Origin: Terasakiella pusilla DSM 6293
GTDB lineage: Bacteria; Pseudomonadota; Alphaproteobacteria; Rhodospirillales; Terasakiellaceae
Length of the DNA: 64,000 bases
Direction of reading: 5' to 3'
Assembly (NCBI RefSeq): GCF_000688235.1
Contig: NZ_JHYO01000010.1
Location: forward strand, 62,001-126,000
The translations under genes were made by a program, and so were the position numbers. Position 1 is the first letter of the stretch, and each line of letters opens with the position of its first letter. Below the pieces are notes generated by a model. The model was not told where the DNA came from. It saw only the letters and a program-made list of their open reading frames with translations, and did no database searches. Positions 29,725 to 39,204 of the stretch are shown here, piece after piece.

Positions 29725-29918
29725 AGGTAGTAGCTCCAACTTCCAGTAACGACTTTTTCAAGCCATCCGATCCCTCTTTTTATTTTTATGAGATACTCCC
29801 TAAGTATAGTATTGTACTAAACTAATCAAGTACTACCTTAAACATTCTCTAAGTTGAATACAACTTAGCAACCCAACTTCTATATAATTCAACCTGTTAG
29901 CACAGAAAGGTTTTTTCT

Positions 29919-30197
29919 ATGTCCGTCGCTGAAGTCATGAAAAAAAAGATCAACGAAGAACTTTCCCCAGAAAAACTGGTCCTTGAGGACGAATCTTACA
30001 TGCATGCCGGACATGCTGGCGCTAACCCACAAGGTGAAAGTCACTTCAATTTACTTATCGTTTCAGATAAATTCGAGGGTGTTTCCAGGGTGCAAAGGCA
30101 ACGTATGGTTTACGACATTCTGGCAGATGAACTCAAAGATCGGGTCCATGCGCTTTCCTTGCGTACCCTTACCCTAAAGGAGTATAAATCAGCATAA
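29919..30197 (+). CDS. bolA: BolA-family protein
   Basis: The 92-residue protein has the BolA fold and its invariant segment: LEDESYMHAGHAG, ESHFNLLIVSDKFEGVSRVQRQRMVYDIL, with the family HF motif. BolA proteins pair with monothiol glutaredoxins in iron-sulfur handling or act as regulators. The AGAAAGG ribosome site lies 8 nt upstream. The 178-bp divergent region shared with the XRE gene carries the promoters. Confidence 0.93.
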   Translation: MSVAEVMKKKINEELSPEKLVLEDESYMHAGHAGANPQGESHFNLLIVSDKFEGVSRVQRQRMVYDILADELKDRVHALSLRTLTLKEYKSA

Positions 30198-30334
30198 CAT
30201 ACTATTGTACGCAGCGTTTTTGTGGATTGACTTTTTGTATACACCCGACTAATGGTAGAAAATCTTTTCAAGTCCTAATCACATAAAATAAGAACAGAAA
30301 AGAAAAACCGAGATCACCGTTAGAGAATTCGTGT

Positions 30335-30646
30335 ATGTCAGACTCTTTAATCAGCCGCAATGTTGTCATTGGGGAACAGCGCACCAGTTTCAGACTGGAA
30401 CCGGAAATGTGGTCTGCTTTGGAACATATTTGCGAGTGCGAAGCCGTCAGCATCCATACCCTATGTACTTGGATTAATGACTTCAAACCGCGTTCAAACC
30501 GCACATCAGCCATTCGGGCTTTTATTGTTTGTTATCTGCGTGCAATCGCTGAAAATAACCCGTTTCATCTGGGGCATACAGATGAATGTCTGTGCGCGGA
30601 ACATGGGATGAGCCAGAAGCTCTGCCATATTCTTCGCATCGGTTAA
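30335..30646 (+). CDS. Ribbon-helix-helix domain protein
   Basis: The 103-residue protein has an N-terminal RHH_4-like motif (NVVIGEQRTSFRLEPEMWSALEHICECEAVSIHTLCTWI). This matches a common alphaproteobacterial family of small presumed DNA-binding proteins. The C-terminal part has four further cysteines and histidines (ECLCAEHGMSQKLCH), which might bind a metal. Its target is unknown. Confidence 0.8.
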   Translation: MSDSLISRNVVIGEQRTSFRLEPEMWSALEHICECEAVSIHTLCTWINDFKPRSNRTSAIRAFIVCYLRAIAENNPFHLGHTDECLCAEHGMSQKLCHILRIG

Positions 30647-30648
30647 GG

Positions 30649-30684
30649 AAAGCCTGAATCAGGAAACCGGTTCAGGCTTTTTAT
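30649..30684 (+). terminator. Intrinsic terminator overlapping the DUF2889 gene end
   Basis: AAAGCCTGAA pairs with TTCAGGCTTT and a T run follows. The 3' arm lies inside the coding end of the converging DUF2889 gene. Confidence 0.85.
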
Positions 30685-31225
30685 AATATTCAGGCCAGCG
30701 TTCTTTAATCAACGGGCCACTGCTATCCATGACATGACAGCCGTCAATCATCGACGGCTTATCTCGCTCGTCTTCCGGCTGGGCCTCACGGCGCTGTTTC
30801 AAGATCGGATATAAGGTCTGATAAGTTGCCGTCGCAATCGGTGCCAACATCTCGACCAGATGGGTACAGCCTTTTGTACCGCCCAATTTTTCACGTACAC
30901 GACGATTCCAACCCGGGCCAATCAACATGCCTTCCAGAACTTTAAACGCTGGCGTGATGGTACAGCACAGGTTAAACGGGCTATCATCAATCACCGCTTC
31001 GACCGCACGCACGATCATCTCTTCATCGACCGTCAGGCGCAGGCGCATATTGTGAATCGGCTCGCCTGCTTTAATTTCGCCGCGGTCCTGATTGGGAAAG
31101 GAATAGGTCTTGGTATCAACCAGATGCCCTTCAATGTCAAACAGACCATCTTCACGTTCATATCCGGTGAACGTAACAGCGCGGGTATGCACATGCTTGC
31201 GGGCGGCAGGGGTCGATAAGGGCAT
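30659..31225 (-). CDS. DUF2889 family protein
   Basis: The 188-residue cytoplasmic protein starts MPLSTPAARKHVHTRAVTFTGYEREDGLFDIEGHL and carries FNLCCTITPAFKVLEG and LGGTKGCTHLVEMLAP, matching the DUF2889 family seen across proteobacteria. Its function is unknown. The start at 31225 is an ATG; a GTG three codons upstream is possible. The last codons lie within the terminator of the converging RHH gene. Confidence 0.82.
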   Translation of the reverse strand: MPLSTPAARKHVHTRAVTFTGYEREDGLFDIEGHLVDTKTYSFPNQDRGEIKAGEPIHNMRLRLTVDEEMIVRAVEAVIDDSPFNLCCTITPAFKVLEGMLIGPGWNRRVREKLGGTKGCTHLVEMLAPIATATYQTLYPILKQRREAQPEDERDKPSMIDGCHVMDSSGPLIKERWPEYYKKPEPVS

Positions 31226-31257
31226 CAGCAGCACTCTTTATACAAATGGCAACAAGC

Positions 31258-31287
31258 AAATGACTGCCCGTTGACAGGCAGTCATTT
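31258..31287 (-). terminator. Candidate terminator after the CBS gene
   Basis: AAATGACTGCC/GGCAGTCATTT is a perfect 11-bp stem with an 8-nt loop. The T run on the leftward side is poor, so termination may be partial. Confidence 0.55.
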
Positions 31288-31327
31288 TGTTTTGACCCCG
31301 AACAAATAATCTTATGAGAAGGACGCG

Positions 31328-31783
31328 TCAAGCCCCAACGCCATAGCCTTCCCCACCGTGAACATAGTTTTCCACGGCAACCAGCTCCTCTTCCAAGGCG
31401 GTCTGCACCACACGATACAGGTCACGTACCGACACCATCCCGCACGCTTTCCCATCATCCGTCAAAATCGGCAGATGACGATAGCCCTTTTCAATCATCA
31501 TATTGAGGGCCGTTGCCGCAACACAGTCACCCGTGACCGTATCCGGGTCTTTCGTCATAATGTCGCTCACCTTGGTCTGTGCGGCATCAAGGCCGCCGCC
31601 AACGACTTTGCGCATGATGTCGCGCTCCGTCACAATCCCGACAACCTTGCTATCTTCGACAACGATCAACGCCCCGATATTTTCCTCGGTCATCAAAACC
31701 GCCGCTTCAGAAACGGTTTTATCCGGTGTACAGGTCGTACACCGGCACTCACTAATCACATGAGGGACTAACTTTTTCTGCAT
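31328..31783 (-). CDS. CBS-domain pair protein
   Basis: The 151-residue protein consists of two tandem CBS motifs (VSEAAVLMTEENIGALIVVEDSKVVGIVTERDIMR and CVAATALNMMIEKGYRHLPILTDDGKACGMVSVRDLYRVV). Such pairs bind adenosine nucleotides and act as energy sensors for a partner. Three cysteines near the N-terminus (CRCTTC) are unusual and might give redox or metal sensitivity. GGGAGAAG supports the ATG at 31783. Confidence 0.88.
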   Translation of the reverse strand: MQKKLVPHVISECRCTTCTPDKTVSEAAVLMTEENIGALIVVEDSKVVGIVTERDIMRKVVGGGLDAAQTKVSDIMTKDPDTVTGDCVAATALNMMIEKGYRHLPILTDDGKACGMVSVRDLYRVVQTALEEELVAVENYVHGGEGYGVGA

Positions 31784-31890
31784 ACTCTTCTCCCGTGCTG
31801 TTCCACACATCATATGAGGCAAAAACTTCCATGCCTTATAAGTTGTTATGAATTTTCACGTTTCAAATCTATTTTGCAAAAAAGCCCCCT

Positions 31891-33162
31891 TTATTTACTT
31901 TCTCCGTCCTCATGGGGCGGGAAAATGCGAATAGATGTGATCTGGTTGCGTTTACGATCCATAATCTCGAAACGGAAGCCATAAAACTGGAAAATCTGCC
32001 CGATATCGGGGATACGCCTTGCTTCATGCAACAACAACCCGGCGATGGTCGAGGCTTCTTCATCCGGCAGGCGCCAGTCAAATTCGCGGTTCAGATCACG
32101 CAAGGTCACAATACCGTCAACAACATACGACCCATCGTGCTGGGATTTTACCCCTTCGACCTTATCGTCATGTTCATCTTCGATATCGCCCACAATTTCT
32201 TCCAGAATATCTTCCAGCGTCACAATCCCCATGACACTGCCATATTCGTCCACAACGACAGCAAAATGTTCGCGGCGCGCACGAAACGCTTCCAACTGCC
32301 CCATCAAAGATGTTGCTTCCGGGATAAACCACGCTTCGCTGGCAAGGGAAACCACATCCAGCCCTTCCAGCTCGCCTTTTTGGCTCCGGATGGCACGCAG
32401 CAAGGCTTTGGCATGGATGACCCCGATAATGTTGTCCGGGTCATCCCGATACAGGGGCAAGCGGGTAAAAGGACTATCCAGCACCTGCTCCACAATCTCT
32501 TCCGCTGGCAGGTTCACATCGATCATCACCACCCCTTTACGGTGGGTCATAATCTCACTGACTTCCACCTCTGCCAGATCAAGGATACTGTGCAGCATGG
32601 TGCGTTCCTGACTGACACCTTCATCGCCTTGGCCATCATGCAAATTGATAGCGCCGCGCAGTTCTTCCGCAGACTGCCCTTCATCTTGAGACGCGCCTGC
32701 GCCAAAAATTTTCAGGGTCGTTGCGACGATAAACTGGGTCGTCATGGTAATAGGGGCCAACACAAACACCAGAATCTTCATAGCTGGTGCAATGGACAGG
32801 GCCAACCGGTTGGCATTCTGAATCGCGAAAGTTTTCGGCAGAATTTCTGCGAAAATCAGCACAACAACGGTCATCACCAAAGTCGCATAGACAACGCCGG
32901 TTTCACCGAAATAGGTGATCATCACACTGGTCGCAAGTGACGACGCAAGGATGTTAACAAGGTTGTTCCCCAACAGGATTGCGCCGATCAGACGTTCCTT
33001 TGAATCCATCAAACGATTGACGATCCCGGCGCGTTTATCGCCGTCGTTTTGTTCCAACTGATGCATGAGCGCGCGCGAAGACGCCGTCAGCGCCGTTTCC
33101 GACCCAGAAAAAAAGGCCGAAAACAGGATCAATATGAAAATTGCTGCAATAATCCATTCCAT
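31891..33162 (-). CDS. CNNM/CorC-type membrane protein
   Basis: The 423-residue protein has an N-terminal DUF21 membrane domain of four helices (FFSGSETALTASSRALMHQLEQ, LIGAILLGNNLVNILASSLATSV). Two CBS motifs (near 205-330) and a C-terminal CorC_HlyC domain (GSYVVDGIVTLRDLNREFDWRLP) follow. The family is linked to magnesium or cobalt export or its regulation. It is the last gene of the aroK-aroB transcription unit, an order common in related bacteria. Confidence 0.93.
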   Translation of the reverse strand: MEWIIAAIFILILFSAFFSGSETALTASSRALMHQLEQNDGDKRAGIVNRLMDSKERLIGAILLGNNLVNILASSLATSVMITYFGETGVVYATLVMTVVVLIFAEILPKTFAIQNANRLALSIAPAMKILVFVLAPITMTTQFIVATTLKIFGAGASQDEGQSAEELRGAINLHDGQGDEGVSQERTMLHSILDLAEVEVSEIMTHRKGVVMIDVNLPAEEIVEQVLDSPFTRLPLYRDDPDNIIGVIHAKALLRAIRSQKGELEGLDVVSLASEAWFIPEATSLMGQLEAFRARREHFAVVVDEYGSVMGIVTLEDILEEIVGDIEDEHDDKVEGVKSQHDGSYVVDGIVTLRDLNREFDWRLPDEEASTIAGLLLHEARRIPDIGQIFQFYGFRFEIMDRKRNQITSIRIFPPHEDGESK

Positions 33163-33180
33163 CTCAATTTACCTTCCCGA

Positions 33181-34308
33181 TCAACGTCTGGAGCGATCAA
33201 GCAAATCATCCAGATAGGTTTTCAAATCCGTATCTGCCACATTTCTGTCCAGATACGCCTCCCCAATGGCACGGACTAAAACAAAAGTAACCTTGCCGTC
33301 TTTGACCTTTTTGTCTTTCATCATATGCTTCATCAACAACTCAGCCGTCCAGTCCTGACACGGCAATCCCCGCAGGTCCACCGGCATCTCCAGCGCTGTC
33401 AAATGCGCTTTTAAACGATCCGCGTCGGCTGTCGGGCAAATCCCTTGCCGGGCACAAAACTCATGAGCCATCACCATACCGATCGACACCGCTTCGCCAT
33501 GTAACAAGTCGCCGTCATAGCCACATTCTTTTTCCAGCGCATGACCAAATGTATGACCCAAGTTTAACAGGGCACGCACCCCGCCTTCTTTTTCATCCTG
33601 CGCGACCACATCGGCTTTTGCCGCACAGCTTTTTAAAATCGCCTCGCGGCGCAAGTCCTGATCACCAGCGACCAAGTCCGCGCCTTTTTCTTCCAACCAA
33701 GTGAAGAAGGCGTCATCCCCGATCAGGCCATATTTAACAACCTCGGCATAGCCCGCCAGTAATTCCCGTTTTGGCAGGCTATTCAGTGTTTCCGTATCAA
33801 TCAGCACCAGACGCGGCTGATGGAAGGCCCCGATCAGGTTTTTCCCCGCTTTGGCATTGATGCCGGTCTTACCGCCAACAGAACTGTCAACTTGCGACAG
33901 CAACGTTGTCGGCACCTGAATGAAATCGATCCCACGCAACAGACTGGCTGCTGCAAAGCCTGTAATATCACCAATCACACCGCCGCCAAGGGCGATCAGG
34001 GTCGTGCCCCGTTCAATCCCGAAGGCCAGGATATCTTCCAGCAACTGTCCAAAGTTCGCGATGCTTTTGGTCGCTTCCCCAGCCTTCAACGTTACCGCAT
34101 GGCAAGTCACGCCCTCGGCTTCCAACACCGACTGCAGGGGCTGGAGGTAAATCGGGGCGACATTTTCATCGGTAACGATGACCACCTGATTGTTGTTTAG
34201 CAACGGTTTGATGTGCTTGCCCGCTTCAGCCAATAAACCGGCTCCAGCCAAGATGTCATAGCTGCGCTCACCGAGGTCAACATGAAGGGTGTTTTGTTCA
34301 AGTGTCAT
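33181..34308 (-). CDS. aroB: 3-dehydroquinate synthase
   Basis: The 375-residue protein contains the NAD-binding segments LIALGGGVIGDITGFAAASLLRGIDFIQVPTTLLSQVDSSVGGKTGIN and the metal-binding ALLNLGHTFGHALE and LLHGEAVSIGMVMA. It converts DAHP to 3-dehydroquinate, the second step of the shikimate pathway. It lies 8 nt after aroK. Confidence 0.97.
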   Translation of the reverse strand: MTLEQNTLHVDLGERSYDILAGAGLLAEAGKHIKPLLNNNQVVIVTDENVAPIYLQPLQSVLEAEGVTCHAVTLKAGEATKSIANFGQLLEDILAFGIERGTTLIALGGGVIGDITGFAAASLLRGIDFIQVPTTLLSQVDSSVGGKTGINAKAGKNLIGAFHQPRLVLIDTETLNSLPKRELLAGYAEVVKYGLIGDDAFFTWLEEKGADLVAGDQDLRREAILKSCAAKADVVAQDEKEGGVRALLNLGHTFGHALEKECGYDGDLLHGEAVSIGMVMAHEFCARQGICPTADADRLKAHLTALEMPVDLRGLPCQDWTAELLMKHMMKDKKVKDGKVTFVLVRAIGEAYLDRNVADTDLKTYLDDLLDRSRR

Positions 34309-34316
34309 TTATATAC

Positions 34317-34856
34317 TCAGTCCTTTAGGGCTTTGATCACACGTCTAACGGTCGCATCCAGCGGCTCGTCACGGGTTTCCACAATGATATCGGCTTGGGC
34401 GTAGACGGGATATCGTTCATCCACCAGTTTGCGCAAGGTCTTTGCCGGGTCCCCCTGATTTAAAAGGGGGCGATGTTTGCGCCCGCTTGTGCGTTTAATC
34501 AAAACGTCCACATTCGCTTTTAGCCACAGGCTTGTGCCGGTTTCTTCAATCAGGCCGCGGGTTTCTGCATTCATAAAGGCCCCGCCGCCTGTCGCCAGGA
34601 TGCACGGCTCACCTTCCAGCAGACGTTTGATCACCCGGCGCTCCCCGTCCCGAAAGGCGGATTCTCCGTATAATTCAAAGATATCAGCCACGCAACAGCC
34701 CGCTGCCTCTTCAATCTCGCGGTCCGCATCAACAAAGGGGATATCAAATTTCTGGGCGACCTGCCGGCCAATGCAGGTTTTCCCCGCCCCCATCAAGCCG
34801 ACAAGCACAAGGGATTGTCCTTTGGGGAGGCGGAGTTTCAGTTTGGTTTTTTTCAC
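34317..34856 (-). CDS. aroK: Shikimate kinase
   Basis: The 179-residue protein has Walker A GLMGAGKTCIGRQVA, the shikimate-binding segments FVDADREIE and FRDGERRVI, and the GGGAF motif (ILATGGGAFMN). It phosphorylates shikimate with ATP. It is the first gene of the leftward aroK-aroB-CNNM unit. Confidence 0.96.
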   Translation of the reverse strand: MKKTKLKLRLPKGQSLVLVGLMGAGKTCIGRQVAQKFDIPFVDADREIEEAAGCCVADIFELYGESAFRDGERRVIKRLLEGEPCILATGGGAFMNAETRGLIEETGTSLWLKANVDVLIKRTSGRKHRPLLNQGDPAKTLRKLVDERYPVYAQADIIVETRDEPLDATVRRVIKALKD

Positions 34857-35018
34857 TTTTTATCGTTTCGAACAGAATCTTGTTAATAAAATTTATCCTA
34901 CTTTAATTAAGAATTCAGATTTTCGTAAGTATAATCTGTCGCAATCGTTGAAAGTCTGGCGCCACGCCGCTAGACTACCGCCCGTCTCTTCCAATAAATA
35001 GAAGTCGAAACATTTGCC

Positions 35019-35159
35019 ATGAAGGCTCTTTCAAAATTTTTATTAGTTCTTATCCTTCTCGTGCTAGCTGGTGCTGGCGTTTTTCTCGCGACCTGGGATA
35101 TTCCGGCCCCGACCGCACCGGTCGAGAAAACCATTCCTGACGACCGTTTCCCACGGTAA
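35019..35159 (+). CDS. 46-residue single-span membrane peptide
   Basis: The short frame encodes a peptide opening MKALSKFLLVLILLVLAGAG, then GVFLATWDIPAPTAPVEKTIPDDRFPR. It has one hydrophobic helix followed by a Pro-rich exported tail. It ends only 4 nt before the start of the next, exported protein, so the two are probably translated from one message. Its position and hydrophobic pattern suggest a real small protein. Its function is unknown. Confidence 0.6.
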   Translation: MKALSKFLLVLILLVLAGAGVFLATWDIPAPTAPVEKTIPDDRFPR

Positions 35160-35163
35160 GCGC

Positions 35164-36903
35164 ATGGGTATGTCGTTTAAAACAATGCTCTGTGCATCGG
35201 TTGTCGCCTGCCTCCCCACATTGGTGCTGGCACAAGACAACGCCCCGCGTGATCTCTCGCCGCGTAACCTGACGGTCCCCACCGAAGACCGCGTTGTGCC
35301 AAGTGTCACGCCAGTTCCGGTCAAAACCATTTCCGGCGGGATTAACGTCCAGACGCTGGGCGATGTCAGCGCAGAGGCCACAGGTGTTTTAAGCGGCAGC
35401 CATGCCTTTCCCAGTGATATGTGGTCCGGTATCAGCCGTCCGTTTGCAGAACGTCTGATCGCGCGTTTACCCGCACGCCCCTCAGCACCTTACTTGCGCA
35501 TCCTGCAACGCCGCTTGCTGTTAAGTACCGCAACGCCTCCCAAAGGGCCAGCGGGACCAAAGTCCTTGCTCAGCCTGCGCGCGGAAAAGCTCGCCCAGAT
35601 GGGCCAGTTGGAAGATGTGCTTTCCCTCATCGATTCGGCACCGCAAAATGACCAGACCGATGATCTCAAGATGCTGGAAGCCCGCGTGCTCTTGCTGGCG
35701 GGTCAAACTTCCAAAGCCTGTGCCCTTGCTGCCCAGAATATCCAGAATGGGGACAATCCGTTCTGGGTGAAGACGCTGGCCTTCTGCCGTATGCTCGCTA
35801 AACAAGGCGATCAGGCGATGCTGTCCCTGTCTTTACTGAAAGAAATGGGCGACAAAGATCCGGTTTATTATAGCCTGATGGATGCGCTACACACTGGCGA
35901 CAAAGCAAAGGTTGATGACCTGCCTGCGCCAAAAGCGCTCGACATTGCGTTGATTGCGGCGACAAAAGCAACTTTATCCGATCAGGTTCGCCAGATCGAA
36001 GACCCTAACTTCCTGCGTTTTCTCACTCAATCCGGCGATGTGGAAGCCACGCAAAAAACCCTCGCCCTCAATCTGGCCAGCACGGATTTCTTAGCAGAGG
36101 TTTATAAAAAACAATCCTTTAGCAAGGACGAGCTCGGCAACCCGATCGCCAGTGCGGAAAACATGCCCCCGTTTAAGGCACAAGCCTTGCTGTATCAGGT
36201 TACAACAACCGAAGGACAATTGGCGGTTATTCAAGCTGAAACCATTAACATGGCGCTTGACTTGGCGCGTCCGGACAATCAGTTCAACAGCATTTCACGC
36301 CTGTATCAGCCTCTCCTCAGCAAAATGAACCGCAGCATTGATATGCTCTGGTTTGCCCCGACCGCCATTCGCGCTCTGCTGGCGACAGGGGACTGGGAAA
36401 CGGCAAAAGAATGGTACCTGATGCTGCGCAACGCCGCCTTTACAGACAACGACGCCGCCCAAAACTGGAACGCGGTGCGTCCGCTGGCGGTGCTTGCCGG
36501 ATTTGACGTCTCCAACGATGCGGTTTCTCAAACCCTGAAAAGCTGGTGGCAGGCACAACCGGAACAACCGGAAAGCTATCTGCTTGGCGCCAAAGTCTTT
36601 GCCCTTGTGGACGGTATGGGCCTGCCTGTCCCCGATATGCTCTGGGTCAGCCTCATCAACGGGCCAACCCTGCCAGATGCCATCACGCCAAAACCGGGAT
36701 TGGCGATTAAAATGAAAGAAGCCGCAGACGAAGGTCAGTTGGGGGAAACAGTATTGATGTTTTTAAACGCCATCAACCATCACAAAGCCAGCGACCTTGA
36801 CCCCACCTTCCTCAGCGATAGCTTAAAAGCCTTACGCGCCGTCGGACTGGAACGCGATGCGCGGGCCGTTGCGGTTGAAACGGCCTTGCAGGCAGGTCTT
36901 TAG
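35164..36903 (+). CDS. Exported helical-repeat-like protein
   Basis: The protein has about 579 residues and a signal peptide (MGMSFKTMLCASVVACLPTLVLAQ). A Pro-rich low-complexity region follows, then a long alpha-helical part with Ala/Leu-rich repeats reminiscent of TPR or similar solenoids (LRAEKLAQMGQLEDVLSLIDSAPQNDQTDDLKMLEARVLLLAGQ). I recognise no catalytic motif. It lies between the 46-residue peptide and xerD (17-nt gap). A periplasmic scaffold or cell-envelope role is a guess. ATGs at 35164 and 35170 are both usable. Confidence 0.8.
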   Translation: MGMSFKTMLCASVVACLPTLVLAQDNAPRDLSPRNLTVPTEDRVVPSVTPVPVKTISGGINVQTLGDVSAEATGVLSGSHAFPSDMWSGISRPFAERLIARLPARPSAPYLRILQRRLLLSTATPPKGPAGPKSLLSLRAEKLAQMGQLEDVLSLIDSAPQNDQTDDLKMLEARVLLLAGQTSKACALAAQNIQNGDNPFWVKTLAFCRMLAKQGDQAMLSLSLLKEMGDKDPVYYSLMDALHTGDKAKVDDLPAPKALDIALIAATKATLSDQVRQIEDPNFLRFLTQSGDVEATQKTLALNLASTDFLAEVYKKQSFSKDELGNPIASAENMPPFKAQALLYQVTTTEGQLAVIQAETINMALDLARPDNQFNSISRLYQPLLSKMNRSIDMLWFAPTAIRALLATGDWETAKEWYLMLRNAAFTDNDAAQNWNAVRPLAVLAGFDVSNDAVSQTLKSWWQAQPEQPESYLLGAKVFALVDGMGLPVPDMLWVSLINGPTLPDAITPKPGLAIKMKEAADEGQLGETVLMFLNAINHHKASDLDPTFLSDSLKALRAVGLERDARAVAVETALQAGL

Positions 36904-36920
36904 GGAAAGGAGAGGGCATC

Positions 36921-37871
36921 ATGGCAAAAAAGCCGACCTCTCCTTCCCGATCCTCTCGCCACATCACCTCGTTTTTGCAAATGATGACGGTGGAGAGAGG
37001 CGCGGCCCCCAACACGATTGAAAACTATCGCCGCGATCTGGAAAACCTCGAAGATTATCTCACACGCAAACAGTCACGACTGGAAACAGCGAATTCCGAG
37101 CACCTGCGCGGCTATATCAAAAGCCTGCTGGATGGCGGATATGCGCCGCGTACCAGCGCGCGCCGTCTCTCCGCCCTTAAACAATTCTTCAAATTTCTGT
37201 ATGGGGAACGTATCCGCACTGATGACCCGGCAGCCAGTCTGGACAGTCCCAAGCTGGGGCGCAGCCTCCCCAAATACCTAACGGAAGAAGAAATTACCCG
37301 CCTGCTGGAAGAAGCAAAAACAGACAGCGGCCCGAAAGACCTCCGCCTGAGTGCCATGCTGGAAATTCTCTACGCCTGCGGCCTGCGGGTTTCCGAACTG
37401 ATTACCCTGCCTCAATCCGCCTTCACCCGCCAATCCGGCATGTTGATTGTCACCGGTAAGGGGAACAAAGAACGCATGGTGCCGTTGACCAAAACCGCGA
37501 TTGAGGCCGTCAACACCTACCAGCCCCAGCGCCACACCTTCTTAAAGAAGGGGCAGGAAAGCCCTTGGCTTTTCCCCTCCAAACGTTCCCGCGAAGGGCA
37601 TGTCAACCGTCATACCTTTGATAGCGAACTCCGCGCCCTCGCCCTCAAGGCCGGGATCACCAAAAAAGTCTCTGCTCATGTGATCCGGCATTCCTTTGCC
37701 AGTCATTTGCTGGATCACGACATTGATCTGCGCACCCTGCAACAGATGCTGGGACATGCCGATATCTCAACAACAACCATCTATACCCATATGATCGGGG
37801 ATCGGGAAAAGCAACTTGTGTTGAACAAACATCCCCTCGCGGCTTTGTTTAACCCCGAAGACGATAAGTAG
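36921..37871 (+). CDS. xerD: Tyrosine recombinase XerD
   Basis: The 316-residue protein has an N-terminal SAM-like core-binding domain and a catalytic domain with the Arg in ILYACGLRVSELITL, the HxxR box in SAHVIRHSFASHLLDHD and the nucleophile Tyr in TTTIYTHM. It matches XerD, which with XerC resolves chromosome dimers at dif. Its place near aroK/accA agrees with chromosomal xerD and not a mobile integrase. AAAGGAGAGG precedes the ATG. Confidence 0.93.
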   Translation: MAKKPTSPSRSSRHITSFLQMMTVERGAAPNTIENYRRDLENLEDYLTRKQSRLETANSEHLRGYIKSLLDGGYAPRTSARRLSALKQFFKFLYGERIRTDDPAASLDSPKLGRSLPKYLTEEEITRLLEEAKTDSGPKDLRLSAMLEILYACGLRVSELITLPQSAFTRQSGMLIVTGKGNKERMVPLTKTAIEAVNTYQPQRHTFLKKGQESPWLFPSKRSREGHVNRHTFDSELRALALKAGITKKVSAHVIRHSFASHLLDHDIDLRTLQQMLGHADISTTTIYTHMIGDREKQLVLNKHPLAALFNPEDDK

Positions 37872-38006
37872 TTACGTTTGCAACCAATATTTTACTCTTA
37901 AAGCCAGAAAAGACTTGTGCAGGGCAATCTCGCAATGCACAATCCCTTGAGATTCGAAGGTCAGCATAAGACCTCACCTTAAAAAATATATTGGAAACAG
38001 CATATT

Positions 38007-39053
38007 ATGACGAAACCAGCCAAGAAGTTTTTTGAACCGCTCGCCATCGGCGCGCCTCAACCCTACCGTGAAGTTCCGGTCAAACTGGAACGTATGATCC
38101 ACTTTTTCCCGCCGCACATGGAAAAGATGCGTGCCAAAGTGCCAGACATGGTCAAACAGGTTGATGTGATCCTCGGTAACCTTGAAGATGCCATTCCGGC
38201 AGATTGCAAGGAAGAGGCCCGCGCCGGTTTCATCGAAGTTGCGAAATCTGTTGATTTTGGCAACACCTCTTTGTGGACGCGCGTTAATTGCCTCAACTCC
38301 CCTTGGTTTTTGGACGATGTGCAAGAGATCGTTGCCGCAGCCGGTGACAAGCTGGACGTTTTGATGCTGCCGAAGGTAGAAGGCCCTTGGGACATTCACT
38401 ATGTAGATCAATTGCTGGCCCAACTCGAAGCCAAACACGGCGTCAAAAAGCCGATCATGATCCACGCAATTCTGGAAACCGCCCTTGGGGTGGAGCAAAT
38501 CTCCGAAATCGCAGCCGCCAGCCCGCGTATGCACGGCATGAGCCTCGGCCCGGCTGACCTTGCTGCCTCACGTGGCATGAAGACCACCCGCGTTGGCGGC
38601 GGTCACCCGTTCTACGGCGTCTTGGCAGATGCGAAGGAAGAAGGCGCACCACGTACACACTTCCAGCAAGACCTGTGGCACTTCACGGTTGCCAAGATGG
38701 TTGATGCCTGCCAAAGCAATGGTATCAAGGCGTTTTACGGCCCGTTCGGTGATTTCTCCGACGATGCGGCGTGTGAAGCACAGTTCCGCAATGCCTTCCT
38801 GCTTGGGTGTGTTGGCGCATGGTCTTTGCACCCGAAACAGATCGACATCGCCAAAAAAGTCTTCTCCCCGGATGTGGACGAAGCCAAATTTGCCATCCGT
38901 ATCCTTGAAGCGATGCCTGATGGGACGGGTGCGGTGATGATTGACGGCAAGATGCAGGACGATGCAACTTGGAAGCAAGCAAAGGTGATTGTTGACCTTG
39001 CAAAACAGGTCGCTGAAAAAGACCCTGAACTGGCACAGGCCTACGGCCTCTAA
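38007..39053 (+). CDS. Malyl-CoA-lyase-like HpcH/HpaI enzyme
   Basis: The 348-residue TIM-barrel protein has [24 protein letters not shown] (Mg-binding and early catalytic region), [59 protein letters not shown] and [11 protein letters not shown]. This is the CoA-ester lyase branch that includes L-malyl-CoA/beta-methylmalyl-CoA lyase. The exact substrate cannot be decided. A TTTGCAA element (37877-37883) and a TTGTGCA/TGCACAA dyad lie upstream, so ScfR-type control is possible. The gene is followed by a terminator. Confidence 0.85.
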   Translation: MTKPAKKFFEPLAIGAPQPYREVPVKLERMIHFFPPHMEKMRAKVPDMVKQVDVILGNLEDAIPADCKEEARAGFIEVAKSVDFGNTSLWTRVNCLNSPWFLDDVQEIVAAAGDKLDVLMLPKVEGPWDIHYVDQLLAQLEAKHGVKKPIMIHAILETALGVEQISEIAAASPRMHGMSLGPADLAASRGMKTTRVGGGHPFYGVLADAKEEGAPRTHFQQDLWHFTVAKMVDACQSNGIKAFYGPFGDFSDDAACEAQFRNAFLLGCVGAWSLHPKQIDIAKKVFSPDVDEAKFAIRILEAMPDGTGAVMIDGKMQDDATWKQAKVIVDLAKQVAEKDPELAQAYGL

Positions 39054-39076
39054 GCCGCAGAAACGCTCTAGTTTAG

Positions 39077-39111
39077 AAAGGCTCAAAGCTGTAAGGCTTT
39101 GGGCCTTTTTT
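39077..39111 (+). terminator. Intrinsic terminator after the CoA-lyase gene
   Basis: A two-part stem (AAAGGC with GCCTTT, and CAAAGC with GCTTTG inside) is followed by a T run. Confidence 0.85.
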
Positions 39112-39204
39112 GTGCAGTCTACGGTTGATATCCATAAAAATAGTGTGTAAATTCACCTCAGCTAAATGAGTGTATGTTTGGCTGGCTATTCACAGGATTT
39201 TCAA

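Noticed and set aside
36921-37871. XerD as the integrase of a mobile element
   Set aside because: No attachment-site repeats, tRNA or phage genes nearby; neighbours are housekeeping genes and the sequence is XerD-like.
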